From: CAZBAF01 sp964490245
GTDB lineage: Bacteria > Patescibacteriota > Saccharimonadia > Saccharimonadales > JACDBH01
Direction of reading: 5' to 3'
Assembly: GCA_964490245.1 (NCBI GenBank)
Contig: CAZBAF010000007.1
Coordinates: 1-62,953 of the forward strand
DNA: 62,953 nucleotides
Numbering within the stretch: the stretch's first letter is position 1; each line of letters begins with the position of its first letter. The notes under the pieces are model-generated. The model had not been told where the DNA came from. It was given only the letters and a program-made list of their open reading frames with translations, and searched no databases. Shown in pieces: positions 33,020 to 41,902 of this stretch. The position numbers were made by a program, and so were the translations under genes.

Positions 33020-34545
33020 AACTTCACTTCCGGATATATGGACTTGGTCACTTCGTCTATTTCGTGGCGCAACTGCGGGAAAGGCACGCCTTCGCGGGCG
33101 GTGACACCCTCAAGCATCCAGAAAAGCCGTTCGCTATTTCCGTAACCGCAAGCCGGCGGCATGCCGTACTCAAGCGCCTCAACATAATCGATGTCCATCA
33201 TCATAGCCTCGTCATCGCCTTCGTCGCGCAGTGCCTGCTGCTGCTTGAAATTTTCGAGCTGCTGCAACGGATCATTTAGTTCAGAGTACGCCTTACTGGC
33301 CTCGGTACCGCCCAGCAGCAGGTTGAACTGCTCACTCAAGCGGCCGTCGTCTTTATTGACTTTTGCCAGCGGCTGCAAAAAGTCAGGGATATCCACCAGG
33401 AACGCAGGGCCGGTGATTTCTGCGCGGATTTTCTTCCATAGCTTATCTATGCCGCGCGAGCGGTTTTCTGTCTTCTCTACCTCAAGGTTGTGCTGTTTGA
33501 GCTGTTCTTTTACCTCATCAAGCGTACAAGTAAAAACATCCAGGCCGTATTTTTCCTTGATAACACCAGTAAAACTGACGCGCGGCCAATCCTGCCCGTC
33601 CGGCCCCAAATCAACCTGCATGCCGTTTGCCAGCGTAAATTGGCGCGTACCCCAGGTACGGTCAGCGATATGGCGCACCATCTCCTGGGTGAACTTCATG
33701 CCCATTTCCCAATCGGCGTACGCCCAGTACCACTCCATAGCGACGTGTTCCGGCAGGTGCTCGTCGCTGTAATTCTCGTTACGGAAGCGCGGGCCGATAT
33801 CATATACCCTTTCAAAACCAGCAACAAGCAGTCGCTTCAGCGGCAGCTCGTGGCTTATGCGCAGGTAAAAATCCTGGTCAAGCGCATCCATGTGGGTGAC
33901 AAATGGATTTGCATCAGCGCCACCCGTTGTATGCTCAAGTACAGGAATATTGATCTCTACGAAACCGTGTTCGTTCAGAAAATCACGCGTCGCCTGCCAG
34001 AACCGGCTGCGGCGGACAAAACGCTGGCGCACCTCTGGGTTTACATTCATATCAACATAGCGGCGGCGCATGCGCTCTTCTTTATTAGTAAAGCCCTCCT
34101 GCCTGCTTGGCATGGGCCGGAGCGCTTTAGTGAGGATTCGCAGACTCTTTACGTCAACCGAGATTTCGCCGGTCTGTGTCTTAATAACCGGGCCGGTCGC
34201 TTCGACAAAGTCACCGGTGTCCAGAAGCGGCAGCTCGGCCGGCACCCGTAGCTCGCTCTTGCTGCGGTCCGGCTCGCCACTGTTGTCATCATGACGGATA
34301 AACAGCTGCAAAACAGCTTCGCCCTCGCCCTGGATGACCACAAAAGCAATTTTGCCGAACTTGCGAATGGATACGATGCGACCGGCCACCGTAACGGAGG
34401 TGTTTTCAAGTTCGTCAAACCGACCATGGATGACCTCTATGTCATGGGTACGGTTAGCCTTGGCAGGATATGGATTAATACCGAGCTCTTTGAGCTCGGC
34501 TAATTTTCGCAGCCGCTCATCGCGGAAATCTTTGAGTGTTGCCAT
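33016..34545 (-). CDS. lysS: Lysyl-tRNA synthetase, class II
   Basis: 509 residues. An OB-fold anticodon domain (about 50-155) is followed by the class II core with motif 1 near RSRFWQATRDFLNEHGFVEI, motif 2 in YDIGPRFRNENYSDEHLPE and motif 3-like GYGNSERLFWMLEG. NPFVTHMDALDQDFYLRISHEL is typical of LysRS. The sequence is normal in length. It heads the lysS-DUF427-plsC-msrA run. Confidence 0.93.
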   Translation of the reverse strand: MATLKDFRDERLRKLAELKELGINPYPAKANRTHDIEVIHGRFDELENTSVTVAGRIVSIRKFGKIAFVVIQGEGEAVLQLFIRHDDNSGEPDRSKSELRVPAELPLLDTGDFVEATGPVIKTQTGEISVDVKSLRILTKALRPMPSRQEGFTNKEERMRRRYVDMNVNPEVRQRFVRRSRFWQATRDFLNEHGFVEINIPVLEHTTGGADANPFVTHMDALDQDFYLRISHELPLKRLLVAGFERVYDIGPRFRNENYSDEHLPEHVAMEWYWAYADWEMGMKFTQEMVRHIADRTWGTRQFTLANGMQVDLGPDGQDWPRVSFTGVIKEKYGLDVFTCTLDEVKEQLKQHNLEVEKTENRSRGIDKLWKKIRAEITGPAFLVDIPDFLQPLAKVNKDDGRLSEQFNLLLGGTEASKAYSELNDPLQQLENFKQQQALRDEGDDEAMMMDIDYVEALEYGMPPACGYGNSERLFWMLEGVTAREGVPFPQLRHEIDEVTKSIYPEVKL

Positions 34546-34548
34546 ATT

Positions 34549-34641
34549 TTAGGAGTTAGGAGTTAGAAATTTGAAACTAGTAGTAGTATAGCTTAAAACC
34601 GGGCGCCTCCCTAGCTCCTATCTGCTAGTTTCTAAATTCTG
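34549..34641. repeat. STRR-like words and inverted repeat between lysS and greA
   Basis: TTAGGAGTTAGGAGTTAG (from 34549) is a 7-base tandem word. AGAAATTTGAAACTAGTAG (34565-34583) is matched in inverted form by 34621-34639 with three mismatches, giving a hairpin across the spacer. The word style recalls cyanobacterial short tandemly repeated sequences. Confidence 0.6.
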
Positions 34642-34644
34642 TTT

Positions 34645-35103
34645 TTAGGAGATGTCGGCGATAGTGTAAGTTGCGGTTTCGGCGGGAGTAACGATCTCTA
34701 CCTCTTCGCCTTCTTTTTTGCCCATTAAGGCTTTGCCGATTGGCGATTCGTCGCTGATTTTGCCGTTGAGCGGGTCGGCCTCTACGGTGCCAACTACCTG
34801 AAACTCTTTAGTCTTTCCGTTGCTGGCAAGCTTGACCATCGAGCCCAGCCGGACTTTTTTGTCGTCTTTGGGTGCAGTGATGATCTCGACGTTGCTTAAG
34901 ATATGCTCGATCTCTTCGATGCGGGTTTCGTTACGGCCCTGCTCTTCCTTAGCGGCGTGATATTCGGCGTTTTCGGCCAGATCGCCCTGTGACCGGGCGG
35001 CAGCGATTGCCTCAGCAATTTCGGTACGCTTGGCGACCAGCTGCTCGAGCTCTGCTTGTAGTTCTGCCTGCCCTTCGCGCGTAAGGTGGTATTGCTTCTT
35101 CAT
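34645..35103 (-). CDS. greA: Transcription elongation factor GreA
   Basis: 152 residues from ATG 35103. The N-terminal coiled coil (LTREGQAELQAELEQLVAKR) carries the acidic tip loop (QGDLAENAEYHAAKEEQGR) that reaches the RNA polymerase active site and stimulates cleavage of backtracked RNA. The C-terminal FKBP-like domain ends GKISDESPIGKALMGKKEGE. AAGGAAA precedes the ATG. An upstream frame extension to 35178 lies within the leader and is rejected. Confidence 0.95.
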   Translation of the reverse strand: MKKQYHLTREGQAELQAELEQLVAKRTEIAEAIAAARSQGDLAENAEYHAAKEEQGRNETRIEEIEHILSNVEIITAPKDDKKVRLGSMVKLASNGKTKEFQVVGTVEADPLNGKISDESPIGKALMGKKEGEEVEIVTPAETATYTIADIS

Positions 35104-35197
35104 TATGTTTCCTTTCTTATCGTCAAATAAACTGTTTCGAAATTCCGTGCTATGGGGTAAAAAAACTGGCGCTCTCATGATGGCCAGCTTTACCCTA

Positions 35198-35225
35198 AGT
35201 ATAGCCTTTACGATTATGAAATCAA
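35198..35225 (-). promoter_or_regulatory. Promoter of greA
   Basis: TTGATT (35225-35220), a 16-base spacer and TATACT (35203-35198). The predicted start near 35191 gives a leader of about 88 bases, unlike the leaderless genes in the window. Confidence 0.6.
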
Positions 35226-35294
35226 CCCTTTAAAAAACTTTCACTCCATGGCAGGCACGGCTAAGCTGCGCCTGGGGGGTGGTCAAACCTGCTC

Positions 35295-36542
35295 TCAGGG
35301 CGCCAGGCGGCTGTTAAGTTCTTCGGCAGACAAAAGCTCTGCCTCTTCAGAGGTGCGGGCCTTGTATTCAACCCTTTGCTGCTCAAGCGTGCGGGCGCTG
35401 ATAACCACACGGTGCGGTATACCAAGCAGATCGGCGTCGGCAAACTTTTCGCCCGGGCGGGCATCGCGGTCATCGTACAACACCTCAACGCCTGACTTAT
35501 ATAAGGAATTATATAAGTCTTCTGCCGCCTGCGTGACGGCTGCGTCGGTGCCGATGGTTGCCAGATAGACGCGGAACGGCGCAATATTCTCGGGCCAGAC
35601 CAGGCCGCGCCCGTCACTCATCTTTTCGGCAATGACACCGATCAGACGCGTCACGCCTATGCCGTAACTGCCGATGTGCAGCGACTGCTGCGTGCCGTTC
35701 TCGTCGGTGTAGTACAGGCCCATGTCATCGGTCTTTTGGGTACCAAAGTTAAAGATATTCCCCACCTCTGCCGTTTTTACTTTTTCGAGTTCGTCGCGGT
35801 TGATGTTTAGCTCTTTGACGGCATCGTCAATCACCTCTTCGTTGACGGCAATATTCTTCTCTCTGTGCAGATAAATAACATCCTCGCCCGCATCACAGAT
35901 AGTCTGGAACTCATGGCTAAACTGGGTGAATGCTCCGCCGGAGGCAAAGGTCACATAGGTATCCGTTCCGATACCGAGCCGATCAAAGACGCGCTTGTAG
36001 GCCTCGATCACCTCGTTATAGTACCGATCCATATCCTCGGCAGTAGCATGAAAAGAGTACATATCCTTCATGACAAACTCGCGCCCGCGCATAACGCCGC
36101 TTTTGGCGCGCAGCTCATTGCGCATCTTGGTCTGGAACTGGTAAAGACTAACCGGCAGATCTTTGTAGCTGGCAATGTAGCCCTTCATCATCTCGACAAT
36201 AGGCTCCTCGTGGCTCCAGCCCAAGCCCAGCTCGGTGCCGTCCTGCAGCGCCGTCTTAAACCAGATATCTACCGTGTCTTCACTCCACCGGCCGGTTTTC
36301 TCCCAGACCTCTTTACGCTGCAAACCGGTCATGATCAGCTCGTTCGAGCGAACACTGTCCATTTCTTCGCGAACAATCTGCTTAATATTCTCGAGCACAC
36401 GCAGGCCGAGCGGCAGATAGGCATACACGCCCGCCATTTCTTTATAGACATACCCTGCCCGAATGAGCAGTTGCGCGTTTTTGGCCTGCTCATCAGCCGG
36501 CGCCTGTTTTTTCGTTTTGGTAAATAAGTGTGATACTTTCAT
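35295..36542 (-). CDS. proS: Prolyl-tRNA synthetase lacking the editing insert
   Basis: 415 residues, against about 570 for the usual bacterial form. The class II core shows motif 2 TKMRNELRAKSGVMRGREFVMKDMYSFH and motif 3 SYGIGVTRLIGVIAEKMSD, followed by the anticodon domain (GVEVLYDDRDARPGEKFADADLLG). The INS editing domain that removes alanine from tRNA-Pro, normally between motifs 2 and 3, is missing; only a short segment (residues about 205-250) joins them. Mis-acylation control must come from elsewhere or be relaxed. Confidence 0.94.
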   Translation of the reverse strand: MKVSHLFTKTKKQAPADEQAKNAQLLIRAGYVYKEMAGVYAYLPLGLRVLENIKQIVREEMDSVRSNELIMTGLQRKEVWEKTGRWSEDTVDIWFKTALQDGTELGLGWSHEEPIVEMMKGYIASYKDLPVSLYQFQTKMRNELRAKSGVMRGREFVMKDMYSFHATAEDMDRYYNEVIEAYKRVFDRLGIGTDTYVTFASGGAFTQFSHEFQTICDAGEDVIYLHREKNIAVNEEVIDDAVKELNINRDELEKVKTAEVGNIFNFGTQKTDDMGLYYTDENGTQQSLHIGSYGIGVTRLIGVIAEKMSDGRGLVWPENIAPFRVYLATIGTDAAVTQAAEDLYNSLYKSGVEVLYDDRDARPGEKFADADLLGIPHRVVISARTLEQQRVEYKARTSEEAELLSAEELNSRLAP

Positions 36543-36678
36543 GTGTTCTTTGCTTGTTTAGCGTTTATTAAAATACTTTAGGAAAATTAAAAAGCTATAC
36601 ACCCCGACGGGGCGGCAGAGTGTTCACGCGCGGCAAACTGTGCACATTCATCTGGTGCGTATTGTAGCAGACAAGCTG

Positions 36679-37464
36679 CTATGCCAGCCAGAACCGCGAC
36701 CCGAACAGCACTATGAAAGCAATGAGGTTTTTGACTGCATGCAAAAATATCGCCGGCCACAGACTGCCCAGCTTTTCGCGCACATAGCACATGACACATG
36801 ACAGCACAAAGGTATCAATCGCCGCCACCCACAACAGCGGAGTGTCGGCACCAAACTGCAGATGCGCCGCACCAAACAGCACACTGGTGATAATTGTCGC
36901 GTGTACCAGGTTAAACCTGGCTCTGAGGCTGGTAAACAAAAACCCGCGAAACAGTATTTCTTCGGCCAGCGGCGGCAGAATGACCAGTGACATAAATGCC
37001 ATAAGCAGTGCACCCCCGCTGTAAGCCGCTTCAAAACCTATCTGCTGCTCCTGATCTATATCAAGACCCGGGACAAACGTCCGGACAGCACTCAGCACCG
37101 CTATGTAGATTAGAAAATACAGCCCGTATGCCATCAGCCCATAGCCGACATCACGCACCTTAGGCGCTACCAATCCGATACGCGCAGGCGTCACATTGGC
37201 TTTCCTGATAAGCCGCAGTACCATGCCGATCAGAATGCTATATGCTGTCAGATTAAAAACAAACTGCCCCGATACCGAGTTGCGTAGCCAGGCGGTTGCC
37301 TCGGCCTCGGTCCAGTCACGCATGGCCGGATAGAAGCTTATAACGATGGCCGCCAGCAGCTGGCTCAGCAAAAATGCCGCAAATGCAAGGGCAATTGTAG
37401 CGGCCGGATCAAAACGAAAGAACGGTTTGCCTGTGGGCCCGGCAGCGTTTTTTTTGGCGTCCAT
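36679..37464 (-). CDS. CPBP family intramembrane metalloprotease
   Basis: 261 residues with about seven membrane segments. The CPBP/Abi motifs are present: EEILFRGFLFTSLRARF (EExxxR), and then HATIITSVLFGAAHL and the late VLSCVMCYVREKLGSLWPAI. Such proteins act on prenylated or membrane substrates, sometimes in bacteriocin immunity; the substrate here is unknown. It starts two bases after the rseP stop, so two intramembrane proteases are encoded side by side. Confidence 0.85.
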   Translation of the reverse strand: MDAKKNAAGPTGKPFFRFDPAATIALAFAAFLLSQLLAAIVISFYPAMRDWTEAEATAWLRNSVSGQFVFNLTAYSILIGMVLRLIRKANVTPARIGLVAPKVRDVGYGLMAYGLYFLIYIAVLSAVRTFVPGLDIDQEQQIGFEAAYSGGALLMAFMSLVILPPLAEEILFRGFLFTSLRARFNLVHATIITSVLFGAAHLQFGADTPLLWVAAIDTFVLSCVMCYVREKLGSLWPAIFLHAVKNLIAFIVLFGSRFWLA

Positions 37465-37466
37465 GC

Positions 37467-38609
37467 TTAAAACCGGCGAATATCCACAATGGTTATCAGC
37501 ACAAACAGCGCCATCAGTACCGCAAAACCGGTGCCGTGAATACGCTCTTCAAGCTCTGGCCTTAAGGGCTTTTTAAGCGCACGGAACAACAGGGTAACAA
37601 ACAGCCGTCCGCCGTCCAGCGCCGGTATAGGCAGTGCATTCATAATGGCAAGCGTGAGGGATATCAGACCGACAATAAATAGCACCAGCCCAAAGCCCTG
37701 CTTCGAAATCTCAAACAATACAGCAAAGATACCGACCGGTCCGGCAACCTGACTGGAGGCCTCGTTCTGGCCGGCCTGACGCGCCTCTTTATTACCGGTC
37801 ACGAACCCGGCGATAGTCGAGCCGAGTCCCTTGAGCGCCGTTCCGATCCCTTTGAATGTGGCGACGGTAAAATCCCTGGCCACTCCCACCGCAACAATCG
37901 GTGCCGACCAGGTAGAGCGCCGGATCTCCAGACCCTCCTGTGCAGAATATGAACTGACTCCCACATGCGGCGCCGTGTCATTGAGCGCCACCTGGCGGCG
38001 AATCTCCTGATTGTCACGGCTGAGCACAACTTCGACCGTACGTCCGGCATGCGCTGCCGCCACCTGCCCCACCTTCTCGGCGGAGTCTATTGTTTCGCCG
38101 GCGATGCGGACAATCTGATCCTCGTCCTGCAGGCCGGCCTTTTCTGCCGGCGAACCTTCCAGCACTTGGTTGATCTTGATAACACCCTCATTGCGCGGGC
38201 GCTGCACGATATGCGTGTCGCTCGCCACAGTCGTCTGATTGTCGACCAGCTTTGGCATGCCCATCAGCGCCACAACCGTAAAGATAACCAGTGCGGCCAG
38301 CAGATTCATTACCACGCCTGCCAGCATAATCTTGATCTTTGCCGGCGTACTGGCCGCCCCGAACGTACCCGGCTCGGTGTCAATATCGTGCTCGCCTTTC
38401 AGCTTGACAAAGCCGCCAAGCGGCAGCCAGTTCAGGCTATAGATGGTGCCTTTGTGTTTTTTAAGTATTTTGGCGCGCGGCGGGAACCCCAGGCCAAACT
38501 CCTCAACCTCTACACCGTTACGGCGGGCCATAATGTAATGCCCCCATTCGTGCAGCAGGATGAGCACGATAAACAGAAGCAGCCCAAAAATAAAGAAAAC
38601 AATTCCCAT
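37467..38609 (-). CDS. rseP: Site-2 protease RseP-like (M50)
   Basis: 380 residues. The zinc site LHEWGHYIMARRNGVEV has H20, E21 and H24; the second metal motif is in NALPIPALDGGRLFVTLLF. One PDZ domain lies between (about 150-235, INQVLEGSPAEKAGLQDEDQ). Four membrane segments. It would cut membrane-bound anti-sigma factors or leftover signal peptides. It is encoded immediately before a CPBP protease, two genes from uppS. Confidence 0.92.
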   Translation of the reverse strand: MGIVFFIFGLLLFIVLILLHEWGHYIMARRNGVEVEEFGLGFPPRAKILKKHKGTIYSLNWLPLGGFVKLKGEHDIDTEPGTFGAASTPAKIKIMLAGVVMNLLAALVIFTVVALMGMPKLVDNQTTVASDTHIVQRPRNEGVIKINQVLEGSPAEKAGLQDEDQIVRIAGETIDSAEKVGQVAAAHAGRTVEVVLSRDNQEIRRQVALNDTAPHVGVSSYSAQEGLEIRRSTWSAPIVAVGVARDFTVATFKGIGTALKGLGSTIAGFVTGNKEARQAGQNEASSQVAGPVGIFAVLFEISKQGFGLVLFIVGLISLTLAIMNALPIPALDGGRLFVTLLFRALKKPLRPELEERIHGTGFAVLMALFVLITIVDIRRF

Positions 38610-38625
38610 GACTTGATTTAGTATA

Positions 38626-38838
38626 TAGGAACTAGGAATCAGGAACTAGTGCTTTGACATAACTGCTTGTTCGGTAGCTGGTAATTTTAATTTACCGATT
38701 TACCAATTAGCCAATTAGTCTAAATTATTTACCAGTTATCATTTGTCATTACATTTCATTCCCGCCTGGTCTGAAAAATGGCCAATGTAAAATTATTGGG
38801 AAATGGTAAATGGGAAATGGTAAATCGGCAAATTGATA
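38626..38838. repeat. Repeat-filled spacer between rseP and uppS
   Basis: TAGGAACTAGGAATCAGGAACTAG at 38626-38649 is a set of related eight-base words. TTTACCAATTAGCCAATTAG-type words fill 38690-38760. GGGAAATGGTAAAT is repeated exactly in tandem (38798-38811 and 38812-38825). CCGATTTACCA (38695-38705) pairs with TGGTAAATCGG (38817-38827). No coding frame or promoter consensus stands out. Confidence 0.75.
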
Positions 38839-38847
38839 AATAGTTTT

Positions 38848-39576
38848 TTACGTGCCAAAGCGGCGCTGGCGTCGGGCGTAATATAAAAGCGCCATCTTCA
38901 GATCCTGCTTACTGAAATCGGGCCAATACTTATCAATAAAAACATACTCGGCGTAGGCAGCGCGCCAAAGCATAAAGCCGCTGGTGCGGTATTCGCCCGA
39001 CGTCCTGATTACCAGATCAAGCGGCGGCACATCCGGTTCGTATAGATACCGTTCAAACTCGCGCACGCTCAAACTGCGCGGGTTTACATTGTGCCGCAGC
39101 AGTTTCTTGGCAGCATCAACAATCTCCTGCTGGCCGCCATAGTTAATACAAAGGGCCAGCGTGCCTTTTTTGCCTGCAGCTGTCCGTTTGGCCGCCTTAT
39201 CAAGTGCGTTTAATACGTCTTTGGGCAGGCCGTCGCGGGCGCCGATATGAACCAGCCTGATGTCCTTTTCGGCAAATTCATCAAGGTACTGCTGAGCAAA
39301 TCTTATGATGAGCTTCATAAGATAAGTCACCTCACTCTTGGATCGGGTCCAGTTTTCGGTCGAGAAAGCAAAGACTGACACAAACGGAATGCCGCTATGT
39401 ATGGCTGTCACTGCGATATCTTTCAGAACTTCGGCGCCCTGATAGTGCCCTTTCAGCGTCGGGAGATTCTGCTCTTTAGCCCAGCGGCGGTTGCCGTCCA
39501 TAATAAGCCCCAGATGGGTCGGCAAAACCAGTTTACCGGATTGGGAATTGGAGACTGGTGATTGGGGGGCTGCCAT
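38848..39576 (-). CDS. uppS: Isoprenyl (undecaprenyl) diphosphate synthase
   Basis: 242 residues. The cis-prenyltransferase signature LGLIMDGNRRWAKEQNLPTLKGH holds the catalytic D27; VSVFAFSTENWTRSK, LALCINYGGQQEIVDAAKKL and the late DLVIRTSGEYRTSGFMLWRAAYAEYVF are all present. It makes the C55 lipid carrier for cell-wall precursors. The first 14 residues (MAAPQSPVSNSQSG) lie on repeat-like DNA (39538-39569) that looks added to the gene; the conserved fold begins near residue 18. Confidence 0.95.
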   Translation of the reverse strand: MAAPQSPVSNSQSGKLVLPTHLGLIMDGNRRWAKEQNLPTLKGHYQGAEVLKDIAVTAIHSGIPFVSVFAFSTENWTRSKSEVTYLMKLIIRFAQQYLDEFAEKDIRLVHIGARDGLPKDVLNALDKAAKRTAAGKKGTLALCINYGGQQEIVDAAKKLLRHNVNPRSLSVREFERYLYEPDVPPLDLVIRTSGEYRTSGFMLWRAAYAEYVFIDKYWPDFSKQDLKMALLYYARRQRRFGT

Positions 39577-39737
39577 GAGCTACGCTCTATTCCTCAGTGA
39601 TTTCACGAGTGCATGCTCCGCCAAAGAACCGAGTGCTCACTCGGCGGCAACTGCTTGCATAGTGCATAGACGCCCAAGACAAGCTCTATGGATCGTTGCC
39701 AGACTTCCAGTTTTTGATAATCAAGCGCGGACAATTC

Positions 39738-39774
39738 TTCGATCTCCAATCCTCAATCTTCAATCAATCATGAC
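39738..39774. repeat. STRR-like tract between uppS and frr
   Basis: Degenerate tandem words CCAATCCTCAATCTTCAATC. The style matches the tracts at 34549, 38690 and 46199. Confidence 0.45.
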
Positions 39775-39776
39775 CG

Positions 39777-40340
39777 TTACACCGTCATGATTTCGGTTTC
39801 TTTGGCTTTGGCGGCACTGTCAACGGCCGCCTTTTGCTGATTCATCATGTCCTCTATCTGCTGCGTAATCCGCTTGGCTTCGTCCTCGCTGATGTCTTTG
39901 TCTTTCTTTGCCTGCCCAATGGCGTCCATAGCATCACGGCGCACTCCGCGCAGGGCAATCATGCAGTCCTCTACTTTGCCGCTGAGCACTTTGGTAATGT
40001 CGCGGCGGCGCTCTTCGGTCAAAGCCGGGATTGGCACGCGCACCACCCGCCCGTCATCGCTCGGGTTAAGACCTAAGGAAGGATTGTTGCGGATAGCTGC
40101 ACTGATCGCCTGCAGATTGTTCGGATCAAATGGTGTTATCTGCAGCAGTGTGGCCTCGGGCGCCGTAATCGTGCCTACCTGGTTCAGCGGCATCTGCACG
40201 CCGTATGCCTCTACCATGACGCCGTCCAGCATGCCAGGATGCGCCCGGCCGGTGCGAATCTTTTTGATCTCTTCTTCAAAATGCGTGAGTGCTTTTTTGA
40301 ACTTAGCTTCGGCATCGTTGACAACTTGCGACGGGGTCAT
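39777..40340 (-). CDS. frr: Ribosome recycling factor
   Basis: 187 residues, normal length. RRF splits the post-termination ribosome with EF-G. IRTGRAHPGMLDGVMVEAYG, QVGTITAPEATLLQITPFD, LGLNPSDDGRVVRVPIPALTEERRRD and RDAMDAIGQAKKDKDISEDE are all canonical. It lies downstream of tsf but is separated from it by a strong terminator (40377-40405), so it has its own transcription. Confidence 0.96.
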   Translation of the reverse strand: MTPSQVVNDAEAKFKKALTHFEEEIKKIRTGRAHPGMLDGVMVEAYGVQMPLNQVGTITAPEATLLQITPFDPNNLQAISAAIRNNPSLGLNPSDDGRVVRVPIPALTEERRRDITKVLSGKVEDCMIALRGVRRDAMDAIGQAKKDKDISEDEAKRITQQIEDMMNQQKAAVDSAAKAKETEIMTV

Positions 40341-40376
40341 AGGGTCTCCTTTTATTTCTATTCTATCATTTTATAA

Positions 40377-40405
40377 AAAGATCTCCTTATTGTAAGGAGA
40401 TCTTT
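40377..40405 (-). terminator. Rho-independent terminator after rpsB-tsf
   Basis: Perfect 13-bp stem AAAGATCTCCTTA / TAAGGAGATCTTT with a three-base loop, 22 bases past the tsf stop. On the minus strand a TTTTTATAAAATG tract follows. Confidence 0.88.
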
Positions 40406-40427
40406 AGGCTGCCGCGCGGATTCGGCG

Positions 40428-41024
40428 TTAGGCGACTTCGCCCAGGGCGATGCGGCTGAAACGACGCACGACAATGTTTTCGCCTAAGCGGGCGTTGTGA
40501 TCGCGAACCAGATCGCCAACACTCTGGTCAGGGTTTTTGATGAACGGCTGATCCATCAGGCATTTTTCGGCAAAGTGCTTTTTGAGCATGCCTTCAACAA
40601 TATTCTCAAGCATGTTTTCGGGCTTGCCATCAGCGCGTGCTTTTTCGGTGAACTCTGCTTTGGCTGCGTCACGAACATCGGCCGGAATGTCGTCAACCGA
40701 TACGAACTCCGGATTGCTGGCGGCGATATGCATAGCCAGGTCCTTGACCAGCTCGGTAAAGATTTCGTTGCGGGCAACAAAGTCTGTCTCGCAGTTTACC
40801 TCTATAATTACACCGATACGGCCATCATGGTTGTAGGTACCCACCACACCGGCGCGCGCCTCGCGCTCGCCGCGCTTTTCGGCCTTGGTCAGACCTTTTT
40901 TGCGCATGGCTTCCAGTGCCTTATCAAAATCACCATTGGCTTCGGTAAGAGCCGCTTTGGCGTCGGTCAGACCAACACCGGTCAGGTTTTTTAATCGCTT
41001 GATGTCGTCAATCGAAATTGCCAT
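40428..41024 (-). CDS. tsf: Elongation factor Ts
   Basis: 198 residues, a short form. The opening SIDDIKRLKNLTGVGLTDAKAAL (UBA domain with the TGVG variant of TGAG), the KRGEREARAGVV segment and IGVIIEVNCETDFVARNEIF followed by DLAMHIAAS are diagnostic. It recycles EF-Tu by nucleotide exchange. One core domain is reduced relative to E. coli. It lies three bases after rpsB in the usual order. Confidence 0.95.
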   Translation of the reverse strand: MAISIDDIKRLKNLTGVGLTDAKAALTEANGDFDKALEAMRKKGLTKAEKRGEREARAGVVGTYNHDGRIGVIIEVNCETDFVARNEIFTELVKDLAMHIAASNPEFVSVDDIPADVRDAAKAEFTEKARADGKPENMLENIVEGMLKKHFAEKCLMDQPFIKNPDQSVGDLVRDHNARLGENIVVRRFSRIALGEVA

Positions 41025-41027
41025 AGT

Positions 41028-41765
41028 TTATTCCCCACTCTTTTCTTCTTTATCTGCAGCGTCTGACTGCTTTGCTGATCCCTTGCCGGTTTCGATTGCA
41101 GTTTTGACGTAGCCCGAGATTAGTTCCAGCGCCTTGATCGCGTCGTCGTTTGACGGGATAGGGTGCGTCACGCGGGTCGGATCAGCGTTTGTGTCGCAGA
41201 TAGCAATAATCGGCAGATTAAGCTTGCGGGCTTCGGCCACAGCGTTTTTGTCATGAGTCGGGTCAAACACGAACACCGCGCCGGGGCGGGCATGCATGTC
41301 TTTGATGCCGCCGTACAGTATGTTCATGTGATCGATTTCTTCCTGAAAACGCTGCACTTCGAGCTTGTTGTATTTGTTGGCCAGCTCGCCGCTCTCCATC
41401 TTTGCCTCAAGATCCTTCAGATGCTTGATGCGGCCGCCGATAGTACCCTGGTTGGTCAGCATACCGCCGGCCCAACGCTCGGTTACATACGGCATACCGG
41501 TGGCGTCAGCCAGCGCGCGTGCGATCGGCTGTGCCTGGCGCTTGGTAGCGACAATCAAAACCTGCTTGCCGCTGGCAGCGGTTTTGGTCAAAAAGGCCAA
41601 CGCCTCATCCAGCTTTTCGACAGTTTTGGTGAGGTCAATAATATGGCTGCCTGCCCGCTTGCTATGAATGTACGGCGCCATCGCCGGATGCCAGCGGCTG
41701 GTCTTGTGACCAAAATGCGCGCCGGCCTGCAATAACTCTTTAATATCGACAGTTGTTCCTGCCAT
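41028..41765 (-). CDS. rpsB: 30S ribosomal protein S2
   Basis: 245 residues. IKELLQAGAHFGHKTSRWHPAM, YIHSKRAGSHIIDLTKTVEK, VTERWAGGMLTNQGTI and LPIIAICDTNADPTRVTHPIPSNDDAIKAL are all canonical. It is encoded ahead of tsf, the standard order. A strong promoter lies 109 bases upstream of the ATG and leaves a leader of about 100 bases. In other bacteria S2 represses its own operon through the leader; that may apply here. Confidence 0.96.
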   Translation of the reverse strand: MAGTTVDIKELLQAGAHFGHKTSRWHPAMAPYIHSKRAGSHIIDLTKTVEKLDEALAFLTKTAASGKQVLIVATKRQAQPIARALADATGMPYVTERWAGGMLTNQGTIGGRIKHLKDLEAKMESGELANKYNKLEVQRFQEEIDHMNILYGGIKDMHARPGAVFVFDPTHDKNAVAEARKLNLPIIAICDTNADPTRVTHPIPSNDDAIKALELISGYVKTAIETGKGSAKQSDAADKEEKSGE

Positions 41766-41873
41766 AATTGTTTGGTAAATCCTTTCTCTTCGGTACGGTG
41801 CTAGCCCGACTGGTCCTACATGGTGCCAATCAGGAGGATTTTGCTCCGCCCTGCTTAATTTAATACAGGATTA

Positions 41874-41902
41874 AGTATACTGTATTTCTTTACTTATTGC
41901 AA
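41874..41902 (-). promoter_or_regulatory. Promoter of rpsB-tsf
   Basis: TTGCAA (41902-41897), a 17-base spacer and TATACT (41879-41874). Predicted start near 41867, giving a leader of about 102 bases before ATG 41765. The -35 box lies in the first unit of a 23-bp tandem repeat. Confidence 0.7.

Noticed and set aside
33490..34251. Plus-strand frame of 253 codons antisense to lysS
   Set aside because: A shadow of the lysS coding bias; no start signal or recognisable protein.
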